Shown: positions 36,969 to 45,479 of the stretch, in pieces | Position numbering within the stretch: the stretch's first letter is position 1 | Layout: the number at the start of each line of letters is the position of its first letter | Assembly: GCF_004210215.2 (NCBI RefSeq) | Contig: NZ_CP067394.1 | Location: 558,001-622,000, forward strand | Length of the DNA stretch: 64,000 nt | Direction of reading: 5' to 3' | Source: Cryobacterium sp. SO1 | GTDB taxonomy: Bacteria; Actinomycetota; Actinomycetes; Actinomycetales; Microbacteriaceae | The notes under the pieces: model-generated | The model's input: the letters and a program-made list of their open reading frames with translations, nothing else | The model's database searches: none | What the model was told of the DNA's origin: nothing | Program-made: the position numbers and the translations under genes

Positions 36969-39206
36969 CTAGCCGGCGGTGCGCACAGAGCGGCGGCGCA
37001 GACGGCCGACCACGACGAGGATCGTCCAGATCAGGATGCCCGTCAGGGCGGTCAGCCAGGCGGTCAGCTCGAACGCCCAGCCCGGCGGCTGGAAGGTGAC
37101 GGTGACGACCTCGCCGACCGACGACTGCGGGATGTCCAGCCCGAGAAGGAAGCCGTCCACGGGCGCCGTGGTGAGTGTGGCGTTCTCCGCTGAGTATCCA
37201 GGCCAGGCCAGGCGGCTCAGGGCCACGGTGCCCCCGTCAGCGGGCGCTGAGAGCACCTTCATGGTGACGGAGGTGTCGGTCTGGGACAGCGTCTCGACGC
37301 TGGTGCCCTCGCTGCTCCACACCACGCCACCGGCGGGACCGACGGGCTCGTCCCGGCTCCAGACAACGGTCAGCCCGGTGTCGCGATCGATGCTCCACCC
37401 GGCGGGAGGGGTGCGCCATTCGCCGTCATCGAAGGCGTCCTTGAGAATCTGGATGTTGTCGATCGAGAGCTGGTCGACCAGCAGCATCCCCGTCTCCTCG
37501 CGTGGCTCGAAGAGGGTGGTGAGTAGTTCGGGGCAGGTGCCGCCCAGGTATTGCAGGCACAGCGCCGAGTTGTACGACGCGAATCCGATGAGCTGGTACC
37601 GGTTCTGCACCTGGGCGGGGCTGAGGTACCACATGTTGGCCATCAGGGTTTCCTGCCAGGCCGCGGGATCGGCTCCGTACATGAGGGGGTCACCCACCAC
37701 GAGCACATCGCCCTCGATGCCCTCAAGCACACCCTTGGGGATGCTCGTGTCGGCGGGCACGTTATTCATCGACAATGGGCTCGAGCGCGTGTCGTAGTGC
37801 TGGGCTAGTGTCAGCACCAGGCTGACGGCGACAGCGACGGCCGCCACGCTCGTCCAGACCGGGGTGTGCTCGGGGCGTGCCCGGCGCATCAACCACCAGA
37901 TCGCGCCGAGACCGAGGAGCGCGACCAGGCCGCTGAAGACCAGGGCGAGAAAGTGCGGCGGCAGCTGCGCCCAGGACAGATAGACAGCGGCGGCGATCAC
38001 GGCGGCCGCACCGAAGAACCGGTTGCGCCCCGGCCGCGGCATGGACGCCCGGCTCAGGGCGACGATGGTGAGCACGATCAGTGTGAGGGCGAAGTAGGGC
38101 ATGAAGCGAACGGGGTAGCGCAGCGGGCCGATCACGGTCGGCAGGAGCACGTAGAACAGGGACAGGCCCAGCATGATGGTCAGGTCCCGCACCTGTGCGC
38201 GGTTCTTCAGGGCCTTCCGCCAATCGATGAAGAACAGCACAGGGAGGAACCACGCTATGTAGACGACCGGGCTAGTCGCGGTGGGTCCGGACCACCACCA
38301 GGAACTGACCTGCGGGTAGCCCGTGGCGATGGTGGAGCTGAAAATGCCGCCCAGGTCCACGCTCATCATGCCGTCGTTGCCGACGATGTTCACGGCACGG
38401 TTGGTGACCGACCCCGTCAACGCGCCGGGCAGGAAGACCGTGACGGCGACGAGCACCAGCGCGACGCCGACGCCGACGACGCGCAGGGCCTTGGCCCAGT
38501 GGCGGCGGATGAGGCTGTCAACGCCGACGGCGAGCAGGACGAAGCCGATCGCGAAGACACCCTGCACGTAGCCGACGGTGACGATGAGGTAGCCGACCAG
38601 GAAGGCGAGCAGCGGGTTCGCCGAGTGCTGGGTGAGCCGCCGCAGGGCGACCCAGAAATAGGGGATCAGCGCCCAGACCAGCAGGCCGGTCACCCAGGAC
38701 GGGGCGTCGAAGTAGATGGTGAAGCCGTTGAGGGTGACGGCGAAGCCGGCGACGTAGGCCAGCGGGGGAGCGACGCGGTAGGACCGGGCCAGGAGGTACA
38801 CGCCGCTGCCGGCGATGACCAGGAGCAGGACCTTCAGGACGGTCATGAAGACCACCGCGTTGGTACCGAGGTACGCGCCGATGCCGATGAGCATTATCAG
38901 CGGGTTCCACGTGCCCCACTGGCCCTCCGCCAGGTAGTTGCCGCTGGACCACACCGACGGGTTGAGGACCGGGATTTTTCCGGCCAGGAGGTTCTGACCG
39001 ATGTGGTACCACACGCCGAAGGCGCCGTTTTCCGAGTCGTCCTGGAAGTAGAAGCGTCGGTTCCAGATGAGGGGAACGAGTGCGAGCACACCGACGGTCA
39101 GTGCGGTCAGCGCCATCCACTTGAGATCGGCGAGCCTGTGCGGGCCGGTGTGGGTCATAGCGGCGGTGTCTTTCGTCGGGGTGGTCGGCAGGGGAGGGTC
39201 TGACAT
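36969..39206 (-). CDS. YfhO-like multi-pass membrane protein, copy 2
   Basis: 745 residues (a start at 39158 would also suit). Same plan as the gene at 25116: loop NRRFYFQDDSENGAFGVWYH, SGNYLAEGQWG, about twelve hydrophobic segments, then a soluble domain with GDVLVVGDPL, ALCLQYLGGTCPELL, WPGYSAENATL and GEVVTVTFQPPGW, and a final helix with a basic tail. Paralogy with copy 1 runs the whole length. Probably a GT-C-type transferase or a partner in polymer modification. Last gene of the Wzm-Wzt-flippase operon; its start overlaps the flippase stop (TGATG). Confidence 0.8.
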   Translation of the reverse strand: MSDPPLPTTPTKDTAAMTHTGPHRLADLKWMALTALTVGVLALVPLIWNRRFYFQDDSENGAFGVWYHIGQNLLAGKIPVLNPSVWSSGNYLAEGQWGTWNPLIMLIGIGAYLGTNAVVFMTVLKVLLLVIAGSGVYLLARSYRVAPPLAYVAGFAVTLNGFTIYFDAPSWVTGLLVWALIPYFWVALRRLTQHSANPLLAFLVGYLIVTVGYVQGVFAIGFVLLAVGVDSLIRRHWAKALRVVGVGVALVLVAVTVFLPGALTGSVTNRAVNIVGNDGMMSVDLGGIFSSTIATGYPQVSSWWWSGPTATSPVVYIAWFLPVLFFIDWRKALKNRAQVRDLTIMLGLSLFYVLLPTVIGPLRYPVRFMPYFALTLIVLTIVALSRASMPRPGRNRFFGAAAVIAAAVYLSWAQLPPHFLALVFSGLVALLGLGAIWWLMRRARPEHTPVWTSVAAVAVAVSLVLTLAQHYDTRSSPLSMNNVPADTSIPKGVLEGIEGDVLVVGDPLMYGADPAAWQETLMANMWYLSPAQVQNRYQLIGFASYNSALCLQYLGGTCPELLTTLFEPREETGMLLVDQLSIDNIQILKDAFDDGEWRTPPAGWSIDRDTGLTVVWSRDEPVGPAGGVVWSSEGTSVETLSQTDTSVTMKVLSAPADGGTVALSRLAWPGYSAENATLTTAPVDGFLLGLDIPQSSVGEVVTVTFQPPGWAFELTAWLTALTGILIWTILVVVGRLRRRSVRTAG

Positions 39207-40504
39207 CAGTCGGTGACCAATTCATCGGGGGGGACAGGTGCGGTCTCGCCGTTCCGCGCCACGGCGAGGTACACGCCGTGCACGAGAACGCCGGCCGCGG
39301 GGCCGACGAGAAGCGCCAGCATCGTGCGCTCCAGGAAGTCGAGGGACAGCAGCAGGCAGAGCACGGTGGTGACGGCCGCGACCACCCAGCCGGCGGTGAA
39401 GGCACTGTGTGCATTGCGGGAGAGCACCGCGGGAGCGCTCACGCACAGCGCCCCGACGAGGGCGGAGGACGCCACGAAGGTCGCGATGACCCAGGCTTCA
39501 GGGACACCCTGGCCGGGGAACAGGAACGCGAAGACGGCGGGACCGACCAGGAATCCCAGAACGGCCAACACGGCGCCCAGGCCCAGGACCAGGGCCTCCA
39601 GCTGCAGAAGCGATCTCCAGAACCGATCCAGTCGGCCGCGGAAGAAGACGATGAGAAAGCTCTGCAGGGCCATGCCCACGACGATCAGCGGAGCCCGGGT
39701 CAGGGTGGCCGCGAGGATGACCAGACCGAGTTCGGCGGCGGGAACCGTGGTGGAGGTGAGACTGAGCACGAGCGGGAAACCGCTGACCATCAGCCCCATC
39801 GACGCCGCCGCGACGATGGTGCGCACGACATTCCAGGTGAGGGCGGGCAGCGCGACGTCCAGCTGGGTCTTGCCGACGACGCGGGCCCTGGAGAAGGGCC
39901 AGACGACCAGCACGGCGACGGGGAAGGGGATGGCCACGGCCCAGGCCAGCGGAACTGAACCGGGAAAGAAAGCGAGCGCCATCCCGACCAGCACGAGCCG
40001 TAGCACGCCTTCGACGACGATCAGGCCGAACAGGGCGTTCCAGTGCCCGATGCCGTACAGCGACCCCGCCAGTACCGCCAGCGGCACGTAGAAGGCGGCA
40101 CCGACAGCCAACGGCACGACCAGCGACCAACCGTCGACCGGAAAGACCTGGGCCTGCCACAGCGGGGCCGTGCCCAGCACGAGCACCAGAACGACCAGGA
40201 ACGCGGCCAGTGCGAAAACACCGGCCCGGTTGCGGTAGCCGGTGTTGGCGGGGTCGCGCGGATGCGTCGCCCGGGTGACCTCCTGCTGGATGCCCGTCAG
40301 GGCAGCGGCGACGAGGAAGATGAACGACCAGAACACCGCGAACACGGCGTACGGGCCGACGCCGATCATCGCGGGCACCAGCCAGGTGATGACGTATCCC
40401 GCAACGCCCACGATGCCGGTGGCTGCGACGATGAGGATGAAGCCCGACGACTTCTGCTTCACATCCTCGTCGGCGCTGCGGTCCGTCACTGCGTCACGCA
40501 CCAT
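39206..40504 (-). CDS. Wzx-like polysaccharide flippase (MOP superfamily)
   Basis: 432 residues from the ATG at 40504 (a GTG at 40489 is possible; the longer frame would run deep into the upstream gene). Twelve or so hydrophobic segments starting GFILIVAATGIVGVAGY, with the polar/positive loops QQEVTRATHPRDPAN near residue 70. This size and layout fit O-antigen/teichuronic flippases that move lipid-linked repeat units across the membrane. It overlaps the Wzt gene by 11 bp, putting an MOP flippase and an ABC exporter in one operon. Assignment rests on topology and context. Confidence 0.72.
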   Translation of the reverse strand: MVRDAVTDRSADEDVKQKSSGFILIVAATGIVGVAGYVITWLVPAMIGVGPYAVFAVFWSFIFLVAAALTGIQQEVTRATHPRDPANTGYRNRAGVFALAAFLVVLVLVLGTAPLWQAQVFPVDGWSLVVPLAVGAAFYVPLAVLAGSLYGIGHWNALFGLIVVEGVLRLVLVGMALAFFPGSVPLAWAVAIPFPVAVLVVWPFSRARVVGKTQLDVALPALTWNVVRTIVAAASMGLMVSGFPLVLSLTSTTVPAAELGLVILAATLTRAPLIVVGMALQSFLIVFFRGRLDRFWRSLLQLEALVLGLGAVLAVLGFLVGPAVFAFLFPGQGVPEAWVIATFVASSALVGALCVSAPAVLSRNAHSAFTAGWVVAAVTTVLCLLLSLDFLERTMLALLVGPAAGVLVHGVYLAVARNGETAPVPPDELVTD

Positions 40505-41243
40505 TCCCTTGCATGGAGGCGACGGCGTCGTTGACGGCGCCGTCGAAGCAGACCTTGCCGTCGCGGAGCACGATTCCCCGCTTGCAGACCTGGGTGACCA
40601 TATCGACATCGTGGCTCACCACGAGCATGGTCTTGCCCTGTTTGGTGAGCTCCAGGATCCTCTGCTTGCACTTCTCGCGGAAGGGGGCGTCACCGACGGC
40701 CAGCACCTCATCGACCAGCAGAATATCCAGTTCGGTGTGAATCGCCACGGAAAACGCCAGTCTGACGAACATGCCAGACGAGTAGTGCTTGACCTCGGTG
40801 TCGATGAATTCGCCGATCTCGGAGAAATCGACGATGTCGTTGAAGCGGCGGTCGATCTCGTCCTTGTGCATCCCGAGGATCGCGGCATTCAGGTACACGT
40901 TCTCCCGGCCGGAGAGGTCGGGGTGGAACCCGGCACCGACCTCGATCAGGCCGGCGACGCGGCCGCGGGTGAGGATCCGGCCTGAGTCCGGCCGCATGAC
41001 ACCGGAGATGAGCTTGAGCAGGGTGGACTTGCCGGAGCCGTTGTAACCGAGCAGGGCCACGGATTCGCCCTCGTGGACGGTGAAACCGATGTCGGAGAGC
41101 GCAGCAAAACTCGTTGTCGTCTTCTTCTTCTGAAGCTTGGCGATGAACGATTCCTTGAACGAGTGCGTGTGCCGCAGGATGAAGGTTTTGTCCACGCTGT
41201 CGATAATGATGCGCGGCAGGGCCGGATCAGAGGTTCTGGGCAA
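40494..41243 (-). CDS. wzt: polysaccharide ABC transporter ATP-binding protein (Wzt/TagH-like)
   Basis: Energises export of a lipid-linked polysaccharide. 249 residues from a TTG at 41243, chosen because GGAGGGG lies 5 nt upstream and it keeps overlap with the permease to 17 bp; a longer frame reaches 41285. Walker A GYNGSGKST, the signature YSSGMFVRLAF, Walker B ILLVDEVLAVGD and switch His in VVSHD. There is no C-terminal carbohydrate-binding domain, so it resembles the short RfbE/TagH type. Pairs with the permease at 41227. Base composition is visibly less GC-rich than most of the window. Confidence 0.92.
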   Translation of the reverse strand: MPRTSDPALPRIIIDSVDKTFILRHTHSFKESFIAKLQKKKTTTSFAALSDIGFTVHEGESVALLGYNGSGKSTLLKLISGVMRPDSGRILTRGRVAGLIEVGAGFHPDLSGRENVYLNAAILGMHKDEIDRRFNDIVDFSEIGEFIDTEVKHYSSGMFVRLAFSVAIHTELDILLVDEVLAVGDAPFREKCKQRILELTKQGKTMLVVSHDVDMVTQVCKRGIVLRDGKVCFDGAVNDAVASMQGNGA

Positions 41244-42096
41244 AGTGCCCCTCCAGACGCTTGAAGACGAGTTGCCCGATAGCAAGGATGATGAGGGAAA
41301 TCAGAAGACCGATCAGGCTGAACGCGGCCAGGTGCGGCGGCTGGGGCAGGGAGCCCGTGGTGGTACTGAACCAGAAGCCGGCGTGGAACAACTCAACGGC
41401 GGAGGTGAGAGGGTTGGCCAGGTAGAGGTTCAAGACCCAGGGAGAGACCTTGTCCGCAACCATCGTCCATGCGTACAGAACCGGAGAAGTCCAGGTCGCG
41501 AAGAGGAGGATCAGTTCGACAAGGTTCTGGGCGTCGCGGAACGCCACGTTGATGGCACCGAAGAACAGTCCAAGGCCGATGGCCAGGGTGACCACGATGA
41601 GCATGCCCAGGATGATGCTCGCGATCCCGATCAGGGTGGGAACCCAGCCTGCGATCAGGCAGACGACAACCAGGATCAGGACCTGCGGAAGGAAATGCAC
41701 GAAGGCGACGATCACGGCCGAGATCGGGAACAATTCCCGGGGCAGGTAGATCTTCTGGACCAGGGCGGTGTTGTCGACGATCGACCTGGTCGCGTTGCCG
41801 AAGGCCTCGCCGAACAGGTTGATCGCGATCATGCCGGAGAAGAGGTAGATCGGGAAGTTGTCGATCCCCTTGTTCAGGCCGAGGAAAAAACCGAAGACCA
41901 GGTAGAACACCAGGAACTGGGCGGCGGGCTTGACGTACGACCACACCCAACCGAGAACCGAGCCGTGGTAACGGGTGAGGGTTCCCTTCCGGATCAGCAG
42001 CCGCAGGAGGTACCGGTACGACAGCGCGTCGACGATTCCGCGGCTGTGGCCGGGGACGGTGAACTCGCTCAGGTCAGCAGGAAATTTTTGACTCAC
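41227..42096 (-). CDS. wzm: polysaccharide ABC transporter permease (Wzm/TagG-like)
   Basis: 289 residues, six hydrophobic helices, ABC-2 type. Typical opening LLIRKGTLTRYHGSVLGWVWSYVKPAAQFLVFYLVFGFFLGL (shown only as RYHGSVLGWVWSY) near residues 40-52, then FSGMIAINLFGEAFGN, YLPRELFPISAVIV and GLGLFFGAINVAFRD. Probable GTG start. First gene of the minus-strand export operon Wzm-Wzt-flippase-YfhO. Less GC-rich than its surroundings, hinting at transfer. Confidence 0.92.
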   Translation of the reverse strand: MSQKFPADLSEFTVPGHSRGIVDALSYRYLLRLLIRKGTLTRYHGSVLGWVWSYVKPAAQFLVFYLVFGFFLGLNKGIDNFPIYLFSGMIAINLFGEAFGNATRSIVDNTALVQKIYLPRELFPISAVIVAFVHFLPQVLILVVVCLIAGWVPTLIGIASIILGMLIVVTLAIGLGLFFGAINVAFRDAQNLVELILLFATWTSPVLYAWTMVADKVSPWVLNLYLANPLTSAVELFHAGFWFSTTTGSLPQPPHLAAFSLIGLLISLIILAIGQLVFKRLEGHFAQNL

Positions 42097-42273
42097 TCGA
42101 ACTTGTTCCGATCACTTGACTGCGTCAGGGACTGCTTTCTCACGCCCGCGCGAGGCGGCCGGAGTGCTCGCAAGATTGTAGCTGCACTTGTTCAGCGGAT
42201 GGTGCGGGCGGCGGGGCTGGTGAGCCGTAGCGCGTTTCCACGGATTCGTGAAGTGCCAGCTTAGACTTCTTGG

Positions 42274-42312
42274 TCCCCGCTCCTGAAATCCCGTTCAAGG
42301 GGGGAGCGGGGA
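42274..42312. promoter_or_regulatory. inverted repeat in the divergent export/membrane-protein gap
   Basis: TCCCCGCTCC (42274-42283) and GGAGCGGGGA (42303-42312) are perfect reverse complements with a 19-nt loop. They sit in the 277-bp gap between the wzm start (42096) and the next gene (42374). May be an operator or a leader hairpin of the plus-strand gene. No good -10/-35 pair is seen in the gap, and no other gene. Confidence 0.4.
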
Positions 42313-42373
42313 TCTCGCTCGCCCAGTAGGTTCACCGTCACAGCATTACACGGGGCACCGGAAGGGCGAACCA

Positions 42374-44155
42374 GTGGACACAACGAGGTCAGCGAGGGCA
42401 TCGGTCATGGGGCGGCTGGCGTCAGCAGCGTGTGTTGTGGGGGCGGTTGCCGTATTCCTGGCTACGCAAGCCGGCATGTATCTGGCGAATCCAGGCTCGT
42501 CGATCAACCGGTTTCGCGCCTTCTTCGAGCACGATCAACTGGGCTATCTGGCAATCGTCACGAACTTTTCCGAGGGGCAGTTCCAGGACGTCGAACCGGA
42601 CACCGAGACCGGCTTGAACACCTACCCGCGGGCGTATTACGAGTTCGCCGGGCTGGTGGCGCGGACGTTCGGGCTGACGCCGATCATCGCGTGGAACATC
42701 ACCGGTATGCTTGCGCAGCTTGCGCTGGTCGCCGTGCTCGCCACGGTGCTCATCGCAGCCGGAAACCGCTGGTGGATGGGCCTGCTGGCCCCGATCCCGT
42801 TCATACTGGGCACCTTCGCCGCATTCGGCGGGGACGGCTGGTACACCGAGCTGGCATCCCATGCCGTGCTCTGGGGGCCGTTCGCGGTGCTGCATCCCCT
42901 CAACGGCGAAGCCGTTTCCCTGTCCATCGCCGGGATGGTGCTGCTCTGCCTCGGCTGGCTTTGGTGGCGGCCGCACGGACGGCGGCTGCGCCTGTGGGCG
43001 ACCATCGGCCTCAGCCTGGTGATAGGTCTGCTGGCAAACGTGCAGACCTACTCCTTCATCGCCACGGTGTACCTCCTCGCCGGGGTCCTCGCCGTGTTGG
43101 CCATCGTCGCCGGGCGGTGGCTGATTCTCGGCGTCGTGAGCATCGGCCTGATCCCGCTGCTCGTCGTGTGGGGGCCGCAGGTCGCTGCCGAGTTCGGCCA
43201 GCTGCCCGCCCTGGTGTTCGGCCTGCTGCCGATGGCTCCCGGACTGGGGGTGCTCATCGTCCGGACGAGAGGGGTCATAGTGCTGTTCTTCGCTGCCGCG
43301 GGGCTCGGCGCCTCGCCGCAGATCGTCGCGACGGTTGCCGGGTTGGCTGCCAGCGACCCGTTCCTCGTGTACCGGGTCGCGTCGAATTCCCAGCTCGGGG
43401 TTCCCGCCGACGCCGGCCTTCTGGGCGCCACCGTGTTGATCGTTCCGCTGGTCGGGATAGCGATCGCGGGCCTGATCCGGCGGCAACCCGAATGGGCGGC
43501 CTACGCACTCGGCGGCGCGGCAGCCTGGCTGCTGCTCGCGGCGAACGACCTGTGGGGCGCGAACGCGGAACCGTACCGGTTGTGGATCGACATGTTCTTC
43601 CTGATCGCCGCCACGATCCTCCCGGTTCTGGTCCTTGTGGTCCGGGACCTGCGCACCTCATCGGCGGGGCGCTGGGTGGGAGCGGCCGGGCTCACACTCG
43701 TGGCCGTGCTGGCGATCCTGTCGATGGGGGACTTTGTCCGCTTCGCCAGCTCCTTTCAAGCCAGGGCGCTGATGGACACCGACTCCGACCGTTACCAGGT
43801 CGCGGCCGGCCTCGCGAGGGAATCGGCCTCGGTTAATCCGGGGACCCTGCTCATTGTCGGTCCCTGCCTGGATCCGCGGGTGGTCAAGGTCACCGCGGGG
43901 GTCCCCATCGCGTACTTCCACTACGGTATGGCGTGGCCGGAGGACTTCGGCGCGGTCAACGCCATCGTCGCCGCGGGAACTGCCCTCGACCCGGTGGCGG
44001 CAGTGCAGGCGAACGCGACCCATGTGCTGACAGACGGGCGCTGCTCGAACGACTGGACGGCACAGTACGGCGACATCCTGGTGTCGCAGTCGAGCCGGAC
44101 GTATGTGGCATCCGACGGTACAACCGGCACTTTGACCATCTCCATCATCCGGTGA
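42374..44155 (+). CDS. large multi-pass membrane protein, GT-C-like
   Basis: 593 residues, GTG start. About twelve hydrophobic segments between residues 15 and 455, an early extracytoplasmic loop (FRAFFEHDQLGYLAIV and GLNTYPRAYYEFAGL, about residues 50-90) and a soluble C-terminal domain (about 465-593) with LLIVGPCLDPRVVKV and HVLTDGRCSNDWTAQYGD. The layout resembles GT-C glycosyltransferases and the YfhO-like proteins in this window, but no clear catalytic motif is recognised. Stands alone on the plus strand between two minus-strand operons; convergent with the ligase-like gene 22 bp away. Confidence 0.72.
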   Translation: MDTTRSARASVMGRLASAACVVGAVAVFLATQAGMYLANPGSSINRFRAFFEHDQLGYLAIVTNFSEGQFQDVEPDTETGLNTYPRAYYEFAGLVARTFGLTPIIAWNITGMLAQLALVAVLATVLIAAGNRWWMGLLAPIPFILGTFAAFGGDGWYTELASHAVLWGPFAVLHPLNGEAVSLSIAGMVLLCLGWLWWRPHGRRLRLWATIGLSLVIGLLANVQTYSFIATVYLLAGVLAVLAIVAGRWLILGVVSIGLIPLLVVWGPQVAAEFGQLPALVFGLLPMAPGLGVLIVRTRGVIVLFFAAAGLGASPQIVATVAGLAASDPFLVYRVASNSQLGVPADAGLLGATVLIVPLVGIAIAGLIRRQPEWAAYALGGAAAWLLLAANDLWGANAEPYRLWIDMFFLIAATILPVLVLVVRDLRTSSAGRWVGAAGLTLVAVLAILSMGDFVRFASSFQARALMDTDSDRYQVAAGLARESASVNPGTLLIVGPCLDPRVVKVTAGVPIAYFHYGMAWPEDFGAVNAIVAAGTALDPVAAVQANATHVLTDGRCSNDWTAQYGDILVSQSSRTYVASDGTTGTLTISIIR

Positions 44156-44177
44156 GCCGCCGGGGCGGTCCGGCAGG

Positions 44178-45479
44178 CTAGCCCAGCTCGTTGCGGGGGC
44201 TCGGCGACAACAACCGCCGCCAGCTCTGGCCCTGCGCGGCCTTCACCGAGCAGATCAGCAGCAGCAGCCAGCCGAATTCGACCAGCACCGTGCTCTCGGC
44301 CGCCGAGGTGACCAGGAGCACCACCAGGACCAGGGGCGACCAGACGTAGACGACGGGCTTCTTGTTGGAGGCCAGCAGCCAGGACCTGATGAAGGCGAGC
44401 GCCACCAGCACCACGAACGACAGGAATCCGACCAGGCCGACCTGGAAGTACACGTCGAGGAACGCGTTCAGGGCCGAGGAGTGCCGGCTCCCGGTGACGA
44501 ATTCGAGCCAGCCGTACGGGCTCACACCCTGGGGCCAGATTCCCGTCCAGCCCCAGCCTTCGAGCGGATGCAGCTCAACCAGGCGCCACATCTCCCGCCA
44601 CAGCGACGAGCGGGTTTCGAACTCGCTGCCGGCATTGAGCAGGTCGATGATGCGGGTGCGGCCGACGAAGGCGAACAGCGCTGCGAGCACCGTGGTGCCG
44701 AGCAGGCTCAGCTGCAGCAGCCACCGGTTCTCGGCGGGGGTACGGCGCAGCCAGTACAGCGCGAGAGCGGCGATGCCGACGGCGCTCGCGACAACCACGA
44801 AAACCGGGGAGTGAGTGAGCACCAGGCCCAGGAACGCCAGCGCGATCGACCCGGCGGCCCGGCCCGGCCGCACCGAGCGGGACCGCAGCTCGATGATGAA
44901 GCTGATCGCGGCGATCAGGGACACCAGGCCGAGAACGTTGCGTGACCCGAAAACGCCCTGGATGGGCCCGAGCAGGCCGATATTGCCCTGGATGCCCAGG
45001 AACACGATCGGTAGATCCAAGAGCAGGCCGGACACCACCTCGAGGACGATGGACAGGCCGAGCAGCAGCCTGAGCACATCCCCCGTCGCTCGGACGATCT
45101 GGATGGTGTCGCGCACCAGGGCGACGTAGATCGCGAGGAAGGCGAAGGCCAGCTGGTACGCGATGCCGGCGACGGTGTACAGCGCATACTCGCTCCAGAG
45201 CACCGACAGGGCGCACCAGACCAGGAAGAACAGAATCGACAGCGGCAGCAGCCCGTGCCATTCGATGCTGTGCCGCCGGGCGATCATCGACGCCGTTGCG
45301 AGCACAACCAGGCAGACCAGCGCGGCGAGAAGGCCCGGCCAGCCGACCAGACTGCGCACCAGGTGCGTCGAGAAGGCGAAGCCGATGATCAGGTGCGTGA
45401 CGGTAGCGCTGAATCGCGGCGAGGCCAGCACCGCGGTGACGGCAACCGGAAGGTAGGGCGGGCGGGCGGGTCCGGTCAT
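44178..45479 (-). CDS. O-antigen ligase/polymerase-like membrane protein, copy 2
   Basis: 433 residues from the ATG at 45479, overlapping the stop of its paralog (ATGA). Ten to twelve hydrophobic helices; WaaL/Wzy-type signature loop: VFGSRNVLGLVSLIAAISF in the middle and, near residue 300, HPLEGWGWTGIWPQG followed by RHSSALNAFLDVYFQVG, the large periplasmic loop with conserved His/Arg. Such proteins polymerise or transfer lipid-linked glycan outside the membrane. Second of a tandem pair. Confidence 0.85.
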   Translation of the reverse strand: MTGPARPPYLPVAVTAVLASPRFSATVTHLIIGFAFSTHLVRSLVGWPGLLAALVCLVVLATASMIARRHSIEWHGLLPLSILFFLVWCALSVLWSEYALYTVAGIAYQLAFAFLAIYVALVRDTIQIVRATGDVLRLLLGLSIVLEVVSGLLLDLPIVFLGIQGNIGLLGPIQGVFGSRNVLGLVSLIAAISFIIELRSRSVRPGRAAGSIALAFLGLVLTHSPVFVVVASAVGIAALALYWLRRTPAENRWLLQLSLLGTTVLAALFAFVGRTRIIDLLNAGSEFETRSSLWREMWRLVELHPLEGWGWTGIWPQGVSPYGWLEFVTGSRHSSALNAFLDVYFQVGLVGFLSFVVLVALAFIRSWLLASNKKPVVYVWSPLVLVVLLVTSAAESTVLVEFGWLLLLICSVKAAQGQSWRRLLSPSPRNELG

